This document shows positions 48,900 through 60,107 of a DNA stretch of 64,000 nt, in pieces. The DNA is from Neckera pumila (Eukaryota; Streptophyta; Bryopsida; Hypnales; Neckeraceae). The stretch is from positions 16,791,711-16,855,710 of the forward strand of contig OZ018413.1 of NCBI GenBank assembly GCA_963969595.1, read 5' to 3'. Both the position numbers and the translations under genes were made by a program. Every line of letters starts with the position of its first letter. Positions within the stretch are counted from its first letter, which is position 1. The notes under the pieces are model-generated. The model was not told the DNA's origin and did no database searches. It saw only the letters and a program-made list of their open reading frames with translations.

Positions 48900-50640
48900 C
48901 TTATGGAAATGGTAGCCGAATTGGCAAAATTCTTGATACAAAGGGAGAGAGAACTGTACAGACGTTGATATCATTTTAAGTAGGTTGGTTTGAAGTGGAG
49001 TGCCATGTTGTAGTGATCTTGGGACAAAGCATTGACGATTCAGTTTCAATGAATCCGGGATCATTTGAAAGCCTGTTGCCTCTACCTGTTGTATGGCAGG
49101 TTAATGTTAAACCTAGTGTATAATTACGAAACAACGTGCTTAGAACGTGACAAGTCGACAATTCTGTTCACTCTCATTAGGCTGTAGGGGATTGAAGCAA
49201 TATTGATAAAAAGAAACCCAACATTTGCTGGTTTTGAAGGCAGGTAGAGATTCCATTCACCATACAATACATTAGAGACTCCATTGACGATACAGGTGAA
49301 CTTTGATTTGTGTTTTAAGTGTGAAAACGCTTAATCTATTGACATTTAATTTCTTACAATTGTTTATTAGCTTAACTCAAGATAGGAGTGCCAAATTTTA
49401 GATGTTGCAAGTTTCTAGAAAGGCTTACAGTTCACCTGAGGGTGCATGGAGAACGGAGACCTTACATTCCCTCAATGTGGATGGGGCCCTTTCTGATGTC
49501 GAGATAGAAACGGCAAAATGGGTTGGTAAGTGTCCCACTTGCGATCCCAATCAGTGTTTTGACAGAACTAGTTTATAGAATTCGCTACGTAGTACTATTC
49601 CTGGTTTGACAAAATGAATCCTTGCAAAATTTAGTACAATTTTCATACTTACTAGATCTACCCAAAAATATGTTTAAAAGCGACCCAAAAAATTATTTTG
49701 AAGGAATATTTGGTGATACACATATTTCCTTTCCAATTATAGATGAATTGTTTCATTGCTCTAAATTCTTAGGATGATGATATTGCACTCTTGTGATGAA
49801 GAAACAAGTTTTCATCTATATTTTATATATCTCTTCAATATCCATGGATTCACACCCCTAAGGACTTGAACTAAAGATAATGAGATCTTGTTTGGAAATT
49901 AATAATACCTATTTGAAATTCCTCCAAAAAACCTATATCATTGATTCATGTGAACCATTCTTTCTACTTTACATTGATATATCGGAAACTTTACATTGAT
50001 ATGTCGGAAATTGATGCTACATGTTGGTGGCTGCCATTAGGAACATTATGTTTGCATTTCTAGATTCTTGCTCTGGAGAGCTCTGCAACTATAAAGTGCA
50101 CTGCGGCTGAAGGGGGCTCATCTCAAGTTGATACAGCGTGCCACCTCGCCTGTTTACACTATTATTTTTTTAGTATTAAATATTAAACTTGTTGAGCGCC
50201 ACTGGTTACGAAATCTCTAAAACTTCACTGGTTGTGCATGAGTTGGTCAGTTTCAAAATTAAAATTCAGCTTTGACTATGGGAAATTTTGATAAAAGGAC
50301 GGGATTCCATTCGCCATTTTTTCATTCTAGAATCGGTTGATTATAATGTTTTCTGTTGGTTTCTATTGATCCGTGTGTAAGGTAACTACACCTAAAACCA
50401 ACCGTGTTCTAACTGCGACCCCTATCTAGGAAGGACTGACATGTTGCTTGAAGTATATTTTACTGTCAATGATGAGTTAGGTAGGCTCAAATGGTCGCTT
50501 TAAGAGCATACTACCTTATTTGCAATTGGAGGTACCCCGTTTTGGAGAGCTTTACTAACAACTACGAGATAGGGTAGGGTAACAAGAAGCTCTCACGAAG
50601 CTGTAGATCTATAATTTCGTGGCAATACTGTAGTGGGATT
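48900..50640. other. GT31 3' region and AT-rich intergenic DNA
   Basis: The first few hundred bases after the stop at 48899 presumably hold the 3' UTR; no clear polyadenylation signal is certain. The rest shows no gene, RNA or clear repeat. Confidence 0.45.
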
Positions 50641-50669
50641 CAAGACAGGGTGGGCACGGGGATTAGGTA

Positions 50670-50925
50670 TAGGGCAATGCTCGCAGAGGAGGGCATTGCG
50701 CCAAATAATCGGCCCTCCTCGTCGGGCTCCGCCCTCCTCGTCAACCGATTATTTGGCGCAATGCCCGACGATAAGGGTATTGCCCGACGTAAATCACGAC
50801 GAAATCCCGATGAAAATGGGATGAAAACGATGAGCCGGATGAAAAATCCGTAATCCCCGATTACACGGTTTTGCCCGCCTAATCGGGCATTACGGCACAG
50901 AAGCTTCCCGCCAATTGAACGGGAC
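50670..50925 (-). repeat. Double-hairpin element, copy 1 (both hairpins)
   Basis: Hairpin H2 (50691-50766): GGGCATTGCGCCAAATAATC pairs with GATTATTTGGCGCAATGCCC around a GC-rich loop. Hairpin H1 (50848-50895): CCGTAATCCCCGATTA pairs with TAATCGGGCATTACGG around GGTTTTGCCCG. Beyond H1 lies a conserved GAAGCTTCCCGCC. Orientation is inverse to copies 2 and 3. ORFs here are mirror artefacts of the palindromes. Confidence 0.85.
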
Positions 50926-50979
50926 ATTTCCCAGGAGTGATTTCCGAGGGTCCTAAGAGCCAAAGGCACTTGTCAGACC

Positions 50980-51210
50980 TTAACCCTTAAAGGACGCAGG
51001 GGTGACCCTGGAAATCCTCCTTCTTCATTACCGTGTGACATCATCTACATGAAAAAATCCAATTTCATATATTGGAAGTCAAGCTACAGTAGAAGATCTC
51101 CCCTTTCCACAACAAATTCTGAAGATGAATGATTACATTTCTGTCCTATACAGTTTGATTCTCTGTCATCCATCGACCACAAAATGGCCTCCGCGTCGTT
51201 TCAGGGTTAA
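50980..51210. mobile_element. 231-bp TTAA MITE
   Basis: TTAA + CCCTTAAAGGACGC at the left and GCGTCGTTTCAGGG + TTAA at the right. Inverted ends are about 22 bp with mismatches. Shortest member of the TTAA group. Non-coding. Confidence 0.7.
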
Positions 51211-51726
51211 CTGAACTGGGTGAGCAATTAACGAGCGACTGCTGCTTTGGAACTGTAGAGTCTGGTCCACGTACTGTAGTGACTACAATGGGCCCAGTGG
51301 CCCACGGTATAATGATGACAGTGATATTTTATATAACCATGGTTTCTAGGCAGGAATCAAGAGGTTCGGGTTACCAAAAATACGGAGGCTGGGATGTGGG
51401 AAGTCAGACCGCTTCGGACCGCTATAACGTAGGTACACCCAAATGCGCCACTGACCTTAAACAGCCATCTATACTCTCTGTACATCTCCAAAATCAGTTC
51501 TGTACCTATGTGGAAGAAACGCTTTTAGAACCAAACTTTGTTCTTTAATAACTTTTGCATACAGTATCCAAATGCTACGTTCTTTGGTGCGTTGGAACCT
51601 CCTTTCACTTGCCAACAAGACAATATGAAAATCTGGCCAACCTAGTAACAGTAACTAGGCACAGTACCAATTTGTGGCGGTTTTGGGTGTACCCACCTTA
51701 GTACGTAAACCACTCGCGGGACTTCT

Positions 51727-51880
51727 CCCGTTCATTTTGCGGGGAAGTTTCTGTGCCGTAATGCCCGATTACATGGGCAAACCCGTGTAATCGGGGATTA
51801 CGGATTTTTCATCCAGGTTTTCATTGAATATTGCTTGTACTTTACGTCGGGCAATACCCTTATCGTCGGGCATTGCCCTA
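51727..51880 (+). repeat. Double-hairpin element, copy 2, lacking H2
   Basis: H1 (51756-51803) is intact: CCGTAATGCCCGATTAC and GTAATCGGGGATTACGG. The following TACGTCGGGCAATACCC and CGTCGGGCATTGCCCTATAC are conserved, but the H2 palindrome is absent. In the other copies H2 lies between two GCATTGC motifs; here only one remains. Confidence 0.85.
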
Positions 51881-52002
51881 TACATTAAAACCTGCCGAGC
51901 ATCTTTCTTTACCTGGCATCCCTTGGTTCTTCCCAGTCTTCGCCCCCAATTTCTGTATTTGTACATGTACTCGGCGATTGATACCCCCACGACAAGACAA
52001 TG

Positions 52003-52195
52003 CAGCGTTTGCAATACTTTTTGCAATGGTTTTGCAATGCCCACGAATTTTGTTTCAATGACTTTGCAATGGTTTAATATGAAGTATTGCATTGTGTTTG
52101 CAATGGTTTTGCCTTGCACGCAAGTTTGTTTCATCGATTCGGCAATGCTTTAAATTATAGTATTGCGCTATGTTTGCAATGGTTTTGCAATGGAC
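52003..52195. repeat. About 76-bp tandem repeat (TTTGCAATGGTTTTGC)
   Basis: TTTGCAATGGTTTTGCAATG begins near 52019, near 52097 (as TTTGCAATGGTTTTGCCTTG) and near 52173. The intervening CACG(A/C)A..TTTGTTTCA and AGTATTGC are shared. Two full units and a partial one, non-coding. Confidence 0.75.
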
Positions 52196-52223
52196 TCATA
52201 ATTCGGTGATTTTTAGTCTCAGT

Positions 52224-52562
52224 AGACTTTGGTGGCCATTTTGGCATAGTAGAAAAACGTTTTTCAAAAATCTTTGAACTAGGAAAAGTTGGGAAATGAA
52301 ATTGAATTTCATCACCAAAAACACGTTTGATGTTTCAAGTCTCCAATCAAAAGTTATGAACAAATTTCAAAGAGGGGTTGGAATGAACATTTTCTTTGAC
52401 ATTTTTAAACACCTCTTTCAATTTTGTCCGTAACTTTTGATTGGAGACTTGAATCTGAAATGTTTTTTTAGAGATGAAAGATTACTTTCCTTCTCAACTT
52501 TTCTTAGTTCAAAGTTTTACAAAAAAAGTTTTTCTATTGTACCAAAATGACCTCCAAAGTCT
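52224..52562. mobile_element. About 340-bp foldback element, copy 2
   Basis: AGACTTTGGTGGCCATTTTGG at the left is mirrored by CCAAAATGACCTCCAAAGTCT at the right, and inversion continues to the centre (CTCCAATCAAAAGTTATG against CGTAACTTTTGATTGGAG). Same family as 33790-34141. Confidence 0.82.
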
Positions 52563-52633
52563 GCTGATTTTACAATTAATGGGAAACATAAATCAAATAA
52601 ATGAAAATTGTGTCCCTTCAAGGTCACTTGGAG

Positions 52634-52702
52634 TTTTAGATGGTGTAGTGGTCATCAGACCTTGCACCTCATACATGAGGTGCAAGCTTTGATTCTTTGA
52701 GC
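52634..52702 (+). repeat. tRNA-like SINE head
   Basis: An A-box-like TGGTGTAGTGG (52641-52651) and a B-box-like GCTTTGATTCT (52686-52696) lie 45 bp apart, the spacing of a tRNA gene. Between them an 11-bp stem CTTGCACCTCA / TGAGGTGCAAG replaces the anticodon arm. It is too degenerate to be a tRNA. A purine-rich tail follows at 52727-52830, as in tRNA-derived SINEs. Confidence 0.4.
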
Positions 52703-52726
52703 GGGGGGGACGCCGGGACCTACTCT

Positions 52727-52830
52727 AAGACAAAAAGGCAAAAAGAGGGGGAGGGGGAGGGGAAAAAGGAAAAAGGAGGGGAAGAGGAAAAAAGAAAAAA
52801 AAAAGGAAAAAGAAAAAGAATTGAGGTTTT
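52727..52830 (+). repeat. Purine-only tract (A/G)
   Basis: About 100 nearly uninterrupted purines, mostly GGGGA and GAAAAA units. It follows the tRNA-like segment. ORFs that read it as Lys/Glu/Gly are artefacts. Confidence 0.85.
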
Positions 52831-53423
52831 AAATCAATTAAAAAACTTTATCATCAATACCTCAAAGAAGAAAGTTTGATTATCAAACAAGAGTGCAAAG
52901 CTTTGCCTCCTTTATTTACTTATGTATGTAAAGTAAAAATCAAATAAAAACAAAAGAAAAAACACAATAATAACATTTGTTCTACCTTGTTTTGTATGTA
53001 ATGTTGAGATATTTCCGGATGTGTGCTCACAGGTCATTCTCTTTATACCATTGGAGAGCTTGATTTAATGAAGGTTGTACTAAAGTTGTACGTCTGATGG
53101 ATTTGTGAGCAATTTTAAAGACCATAAATTGAATTAAATTATGAAAAATGGAATATAAGAGTTTTTAATGTCATTCTTGGCATTACCAAAAAGCTCTCAA
53201 TGAATAAAAATGCACCAAAGTTGTTTTGCACTTTTGGTTCTTAAGTGCAAAAGTATGGGTTTTGAATTGAATTTTGTTTCTATAAATTAAATTTAATAAC
53301 GGATAATTATTCTAAAAATTAAAAACTAAAAGAATACATATGTCAATCACAGAAAACACTTGGACAAGTGTACAATGCCACACAAGTTGTTTATAAGTCA
53401 AACTTTAAGAAATCACATTAATC

Positions 53424-54342
53424 TTAACCCCTAAAAGTTCTTTGACTATAGTTTCACCAAGAACACTCGAAAATTGCCATTTTTAGTATAAATATCAAAT
53501 TTTAGGTAAAAACCATTTTTGGACACATGTAACCGTAGAATTTTGTAGTATATTAGTTTGAGAAGATGTGAAATATAATTTCAGACATTTCTAACATATA
53601 GATTGCAATGTATTGACATTTGAATTGACAAAAGTCCTTTTTTAGGCCCTACAAGAAACTGGGCAGTTGCACTTCACAAACTCACATTTATATGAAAAAA
53701 TGTCCAAAATAGTGGTGCTTCTTTGGATAAAGCAAGTTGGCTACATGCCTGAAAATTTTCAAATCATTTGAAATTAGACAAAATATAGGAAAAAAATAGT
53801 AAGTAGAAAGAAACAGAGAATGATTTGAAATACAAAATTGTTAAGAATTTATTTATAGAACTGCAAAATGCCAATCCCAATGGTTACAATATTGTCATAA
53901 ACAATCTACATCCTATGATTTTATTTTTTTTCCAAAAATATTGAAATTGAGTAAAATAAAGGACTTCAAAGTTTATTTTAGAGTAGAGAATTGATAACTG
54001 CCCGCAAACTAAAACTCCCCATCACTTTCATCTCATTGATCAAAATGGAATGATTCAAAGTTTTCCACATATATAAATCTAGAAAACCAATTTCATTTTT
54101 TTTCCATTTTTTTATTTTTATGATTTGCTCGGACTCCCCGGCCGATGCAAAAAAATACATATCATGCAATAATGTTTTCACCACATAGTCAAAAGTTATG
54201 AAAATTGTTGAGCTTTAAAGAAAAACCTTGTCCCCATTTTGTGTGAAAATTTCCAACAAAAGAAAGAAAAAACTCCATTCATAGTGAGCTACCCAAAATT
54301 GCTATGTTGCCAAAAAACGTAGCTTGGTTCTCTGTGGGTTAA
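53424..54342. mobile_element. TTAA element copy (B-to-A orientation)
   Basis: TTAA + CCCCTAAAAGTTC at the left; the right end GGTTCTCTGTGGG + TTAA. The right half is the A terminus also found, doubled, in the foldback at 34755 (GTCAAAAGTTATGAAAATT, GAGCTACCCAAAATTGC). It provides the uninterrupted reference ATTGATCAAAATGG for the insertion site at 59174. 919 bp, non-coding. Confidence 0.85.
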
Positions 54343-54535
54343 ATTAAAAAAAGATAATAACAAAAAATCTTTGTATTTAAGAAGAAATAAAGTTTTAAAA
54401 TTATTTCATAAATTATTTAATATCCTCTAAATAATTAAATAAATATTTAACATGATTTAAAAATATAGAATCAAATATTCTAAACAAAGTTCAATGCACA
54501 ATATATATTTTAATTTAATGGAAAATGTTCTTATT

Positions 54536-54537
<2 letters not shown>

Positions 54538-54566
<29 letters not shown>

Positions 54567-54567
54567 G
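54538..54567. repeat. (TTA)n microsatellite
   Basis: About nine or ten uninterrupted TTA/ATT units in AT-rich DNA. Confidence 0.95.
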
Positions 54568-54919
54568 AAGTTTTCAAATTAAAATAAATTGTTAAATCAT
54601 TTAGCATTATTGAAGAAAAAAACTAGTAATAATAAATTGATTACAAATTCTATATGGTGAATGAAATTATCTAAAATGAAGTGAAAATAAATAAAATCAT
54701 AATGAAGTGAAGAAAATATAAAATGATTGCAATACAATGTTATCATTTTATTTGTACAAAGCAAAAATGTGTTCAAATAGGAACATACATAAATGAAAAA
54801 CAATGCTTCATAAAAAGCATCAATATGGCAATAAAGTGATCTAAGTCATCATAGTTTTATATGTCAGTATATATTAAAAATGAAATACACATAAATTCTA
54901 ACACGAGTGCATATAATAT

Positions 54920-55430
54920 CTACTACATTTTTTGTTTTCCTCTTTTGTCTTCATCTTTCTTTTTTTGTTTCAATAAAAATTGATCTCGGATAAGAAATTT
55001 AGAATTTTCAAGGCAATTTTTTACCTGATAATAATATTTTGATCACATTGCAAACTTTCCCCAATCAACCGCAGTATGATTGCTTGGTTTGATATGTTTC
55101 TTTTTATTTTGATGATGTAATAAATCAAAAAACAATTGAGTCTCTTTTTCAGAATATGGAGTGTCTTTTGTTGCAGAAGGTACAATTGCCGAGTCAATGT
55201 CTTTTAAGACTTGGAAGTTGATTACAAAGTGGAGGCTCATACATAGACTTTGATCTTGGTGCTTGTAAAGATTTTGAATCAACCAAAGGCAATGACATTG
55301 ATAAATATGCTATGATTTTAAGTTTGACTTCAGTGATATCTTGATAAATATCACCTCCAACATCAAAATTAGAAGATGGTAGGGTTGAAAGTTGAGTTTG
55401 CAAATACTTATATCATCTTCTAAGTTGTTC
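54920..55430 (-). other. Possible gene fragment on the minus strand
   Basis: Frames at 55403-55194 and 55282-55043 encode polar, non-repetitive sequence with segments such as TPYSEKETQLFFDLLHHQ and AVDWGKFAM, reminiscent of Myb/SANT-like regions that accompany plant transposases. I cannot build a phase-consistent model or identify a start, so this may be a decayed exon. Confidence 0.3.
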
Positions 55431-55701
55431 ATGTAGATATTTATAAAATCTCAAAATACCCTTGGATGCTAATTATTGCTAAAGCACTCCATTAGGGCAT
55501 TACCGAAACTTTCCAGCAAACGGAGTTTGACACAATTTGCTCATCTTTTACCATAGCTAATAGTGCTTCATCTGGTAAGAATGTAGAGTATTGTGAAGTT
55601 GGAGCTAGCTAGAACATTTACCACAAAAAAAGTACTAGTAATATCAGGGATGCATACATTTTCTTCTTCATGAATGACATGTGATGCACCAATATCTTAC
55701 A

Positions 55702-56025
55702 CATTAGATGAGTTTTGGGGGGTCGGGAGGGCCGTTTCAGGCCCGTTCCCGACGCTAGTCTCCCCCCCCCCCCCCGCAGTTTCAGGGAACGGCTGTTCCC
55801 GACAAAAAAATTTCAAAAAAAAAAAAAAAAAAAATTTTTTTTATTCTTGAAATGAAAAAAAAAAACAGAAAAAAAAATTTCATTTTTTTTTTTTGAAAAA
55901 AAAAATTATTTTTTCCGACGTGGCAGTCGTTCGGCCATGTCAGCGAGCTGCCACGGCCCTGAATTCGGCAGTTCTCACAGGTTGGGAACACGCAGCCCTC
56001 CACAGGGCTGATTTCTCATCTAATG
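55702..56025. mobile_element. CATTAG-family element, copy 3
   Basis: CATTAGATGAG and GGGAGGGC at the left are mirrored by GCCCTCC ... CTCATCTAATG at the right. Interior: a run of 15 Cs, long A and T tracts, and GACGTGGCAGTCGTTCGGCC, shared in part with copy 2. Confidence 0.82.
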
Positions 56026-56440
56026 AAACTTGCGCTTCTTATCTTAAGATATGAAGTTGTTGTATAAAAGGTGCTCATAATACTTGAAGTTTGTACTATA
56101 ATTTGAAATTTAGTTTGGAATTGCACCATTGTTACCATATCAGATAATTATTGTTTTAAACTTTGCAATGGTTTAGAATGCAAATAGGCTTTGAAAGAGA
56201 AATCACTTTGTCAAATGGTAGAAATGCATACATCCCAAATTCAAAAGAGTGCCTTATAATTGAAACCTTGAAGTGGAAAATCTTTCAAGTTGGAAAGTGT
56301 TTCTTCTTTAAAACAATTAATGTATAGCAATAAATTGCAAATCTTGCTGCTCTAAAGGATTAAACATAGGTGATAGGCCTATGACTAAATCCCACAATGC
56401 AAGGTTGTCAAAAGCACTAAATCTGTGATTGCCAAATGTG

Positions 56441-56966
56441 TTAACTTCTAAAGTTCAACCCAAAACGCTCTAAAACCGCCATTTGTAGTAGAAGTACCAA
56501 ATTTTGAAAAGAAATATTTTGGGCACATGTAACCATAGGATCTTATACTGCACTAACTTAAGTACATGTGGAAAAAATTTCAAACATTTCCACTATGTGG
56601 ATTTAAAGATATGAGCATTTGAAAATCACCGAAATACATTTTTTGGCCTTGGAAAAAATTGGGCAGCTGCACTTCACGAGCTTGCTTTTCTATGAAAAAA
56701 TGTTCAAAATGGTGGTGCTTCTTTCGATTCATTTTCCTAGAAAAGGTGGCTATATGCATGAAAATTTCACATCATTTGAAATTGTACAACATATATGAAA
56801 GAAATAGTAAGTAGAAAGAAATAGAGAATGATTTAAAATTTAATATTTAAAATTTTTGTTATGGAATTGGAAAAAGCCAATCCCAATGCTTGTAATGTAG
56901 TACTCCGTAGTAAACAACCTACATCCTTTGATTTTATTTTCTTCCAAAAATATTGAGAATTGAGTT
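56441..56966. mobile_element. TTAA element, right side truncated (B type)
   Basis: TTAA + CTTCTAAAG opens a B-type end (AAAACCGCCATTTGTAG, ACACATGTAACCATAGG). Similarity to 53424-54342 stops near 56966, after CCAAAAATATTGAGAATTGAG. The A-half is missing. Confidence 0.65.
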
Positions 56967-57114
56967 TCAAAAAAGCCTGTCCCTCTGTTGACTGTTTCCA
57001 ACAAAATATATTTACACCATGCATCTTCCTCACTTCAGGAATCAAGAGTAAGCACAAGTTCATTACACTCTCCAATTAAGTCGAAACCCCTGCCCCTGCA
57101 GAGATATAAACCAC

Positions 57115-57395
57115 TCCTAGTTCCCGTCCCATTCAATCGGCGGGAAGCTTCTGTGCCGTAATCCCCGATTACGCGGGCAAAACCGAGTAATCGGGGATTA
57201 CGGATTTTTCATCCGGGTCATTGTTTCATCCATTTTTATCTCCTCTTTCAGTTGTGATTTACGTTAGGAAATACCCTTATCATCGGGCATTGCGCCAAAT
57301 AATCGGCCCTCCTTGTCGGGCTCTGCCCTCCTTGTCGGCCAATTATTTGGCGCAATGCCCTCCTCTGCAGACATTGCCTTATACACAATTCATCC
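57115..57395 (+). repeat. Double-hairpin element, copy 3 (both hairpins)
   Basis: H1 at 57156-57203 (CCGTAATCCCCGATTAC / GTAATCGGGGATTACGG) and H2 at 57285-57360 (GGGCATTGCGCCAAATAATC / ATTATTTGGCGCAATGCCC). Between them lies TTACGTTAGGAAATACCC. With H1 placed first, the H2 loop reads CCCTCCTTGTCGGGCTCTGC, the opposite orientation to copy 1. Confidence 0.87.
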
Positions 57396-57858
57396 CAGCC
57401 AGATAAAGCATATTGTCAACTGAAATTCACAGAGAACTTCATCACTTTAAAGTTTTTGGCCTACTTTGACCTATCTAAGAGTGAGACCCCACGGGGGGGC
57501 TTGTTGCGGCCTGAAATTTTTTGTAGTGGGGAAAAGGACCTAAACAATCATTTTTTTAATCTTTTCTGTACATAGTTCAAAAACTCTATAGGAACTTCCA
57601 GGGCTCCAAGCCCATTGAATTTTGGGATAGCTCACGTTGATGCCTCATGGCAATCTTTGTAAACAGCAATACCTCCACCAAGTTATTAATTAATCCCGAG
57701 AGTTCCTTGATTTAATTAGTATGTTTTCATCAAAAATGCTCCAAACTATTTTTTCTTATACAAGTACCACATTTTAGAAAAAAAAAAATTTGGACACATG
57801 TAACCATAGGATCTTATATTATGCTACTTTGAAAAGATGTAGGAAAAAATTCAAAAGT

Positions 57859-58714
57859 TTATCCTCTAATGGCCCAAGGCCTTTTTTCTGCAAAAACCAC
57901 TCAAAACTGCCATTTCTATAGCAAAGAGTAAAAAAATTTGAAAATTGTTTTTCTTGCACATCTAACCATAAGATCTCACATCTAACTAGTATGAAAATGT
58001 GTGGAAAAAATTTCAGAATTTTTGACTGCATAGATTGCAAGATATCTGCGTTTAAAGTGAAAAAAACAGTTTCTTCAGCACAATGTAGGATTGGATTTTT
58101 TGACTTTGAACATTTTAACTTAAAGATTTTGCACTACATAGTTTTGTGCTTTAAATGCTTATAGTAGAAAACTGAGTTGAGAATCTAGTGGAAAAAAAAA
58201 ATTCAAAAAAACTCAATTTTCATTATTAAAAAAATTGTTAAATAGAAGTAGGTACGAGATCGAAGGGAAATCTAAAATATCCACGTGGAACTTTTTTTTT
58301 TTGAAAGTTGTAAGAACGGCATTCAGAAATGAATCTTACAAGTTATTTTTTTCAGGAAGACGCTCTAAGTGCACAAAAAACAAGATTGTCCATAACTTTC
58401 TCATAAAAAATCCAAATGAAATGAATCAAAGCTTTCCAGATAGACAAAAATATAATCTATAAGAAGAAAAAATAAAAAAATAAAAAAAAAATTGCAAAAT
58501 CTTTTTTGCTTCCTCCCGTCCCTTGTTTTGAGCTTATTTGGGCATAATTTTTTTTTCCGAGCACTGATTGAAAAAAAATTATATTTCCATAGAGCTCAGC
58601 AGATTTTCTGTCTTCAAATAAAGTTTCAAAAAATTAGGACAAAATTTCAGCCTGTAGGTACCAGTCCAAAATCCCATTTGTTCCCCGAAGGGACTATGGT
58701 CCTTTAGGGGTTAT
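57859..58714. mobile_element. Nested TTAA-type element with TTAT duplication
   Basis: TTAT + CCTCTAATGGCC at the left and GGTCCTTTAGGGG + TTAT at the right; body 57863-58710. The interior matches 10990-11907 and 61743-62712 in the same orientation. The host continues on both sides, so TTAT is a true 4-bp target duplication. Confidence 0.88.
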
Positions 58715-59173
58715 ACTATGTGGATTGCAAGATCTTAGCATTTAAATTGACAAAAATCTTTTTTTTAACCCAATTAAAAAAAGAGTAGCTGCAATTCACA
58801 AGCTCACATTTGAATGAAAAATATCCGTAGTGGTAGTGCTTATTTGGAATCATTCTTCAAAAATGCTCAAAAAATTGCTACATGCTTAAAAAAATTCAGA
58901 TCATTTTAAATTGTACAACATATAGGAAAAAATAATAAGTAGAAAAAAGTAGAGAATGATTCAAAACACTCAATTGTTAAGAATTCAATTATGAAATTGA
59001 AAAACGCCAATCCCAATGGTTATAATTTTATAATAAGCAACCTATATCCTACGATTTTATTTTATTTTTTAAATATTGAAAATTGAGTAAGATACAGGAC
59101 TTCAAATTTTATTATGGAGTAGAGAATCTATAATTACCCGCAAATAAAAACTCCCGTCATAACTTTCATTTCA

Positions 59174-60107
59174 TTAACTTCTTAAGGACCAACATGCATT
59201 TTTTGGCAACATAGAAATTTTGGGCAAGTGTGTGACTGGAGATTTGCATATTTTCGGCCGAAATTTGTATAAAAGGTGGGGACAAGGAATATCTTTCATA
59301 TGCACCAAATTTCATGACATTTGGAAGTACAAGTCAAAAGTTATGGCCTAGTATGTTGTTTGAATCCAAAAATTCGGGTAGTCTGGGCAAATAAAAAAAA
59401 ATTCACTTTTTTCAAAGATAAAAATTTGAAATTGGTTTATTAGATTTATATATGCATGGAAAGCTTTGAATCATTCCATTTTGATCAATGAGTCAAATGT
59501 TACAAGGATTTTTACTTTGCGGGCAGTTATGGATTGTCTATTCTAAAATAAACTTTGAAGTTGTTTATTTCACTCAACTTTCAGTATTTTTCAAAAAAAA
59601 TAAATTTGTAGGATGTAGATTGTTTATTACAACATTGCAACCATTGCATTTGGCATTTTTCAGTTCTGTAATTAACTTCTTAACAATTTAGTGTTTTGAA
59701 CCATTCTCTATTTCTTTCTACTTACTATTTTTTTCCTATATGTTGTACAGTTTCAAATAATCTGAAAATTTTCAAGCTTGTAGCCAACTTGCCCTGAAGA
59801 ATGAATCCAAAGAAGCACAACCATTTTTGACTTTTTTTCATAATAATCTGACCTTGTGAAGTGCAGCTGCCCGATTTTTTGCAGGGCCAAAAAAGGGACT
59901 TTTGCCACTTGAAATGCTAATATCTTCCAATCCACACCACGGAAATTTCTAAAAAATTTTCCACACATTCTCAAACCAAAGTTCTACAAGATCTTACGGT
60001 TACATGTGTCAAAAAATGATATTTTTCAAAAATTTGGTACTTGTTCTAAAATGGTAGTTTTGTAGCATTTTTTTGTGAGAACATAGTCAAGGAACTTTAG
60101 GGGTTAA
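59174..60107. mobile_element. Nested TTAA element (A-to-B orientation)
   Basis: TTAA + CTTCTTAAGGACC at the left, GGAACTTTAGGGG + TTAA at the right, 934 bp. It is the inverse of 53424-54342. The host reads TTCATT up to it and TTAATCAAAATAG after it. Confidence 0.88.

Noticed and set aside
50633..50969. ORFs of 63-109 codons on both strands
   Set aside because: They arise because the H1 and H2 palindromes mirror each other; copy 3 does not conserve the frame.
52634..52702. Functional tRNA gene
   Set aside because: Arms cannot form a normal cloverleaf; the central stem is 11 bp and the boxes are degenerate. Kept only as a possible SINE head.
52697..52879. 60-codon Lys/Glu/Gly ORF
   Set aside because: Pure translation of the purine tract.
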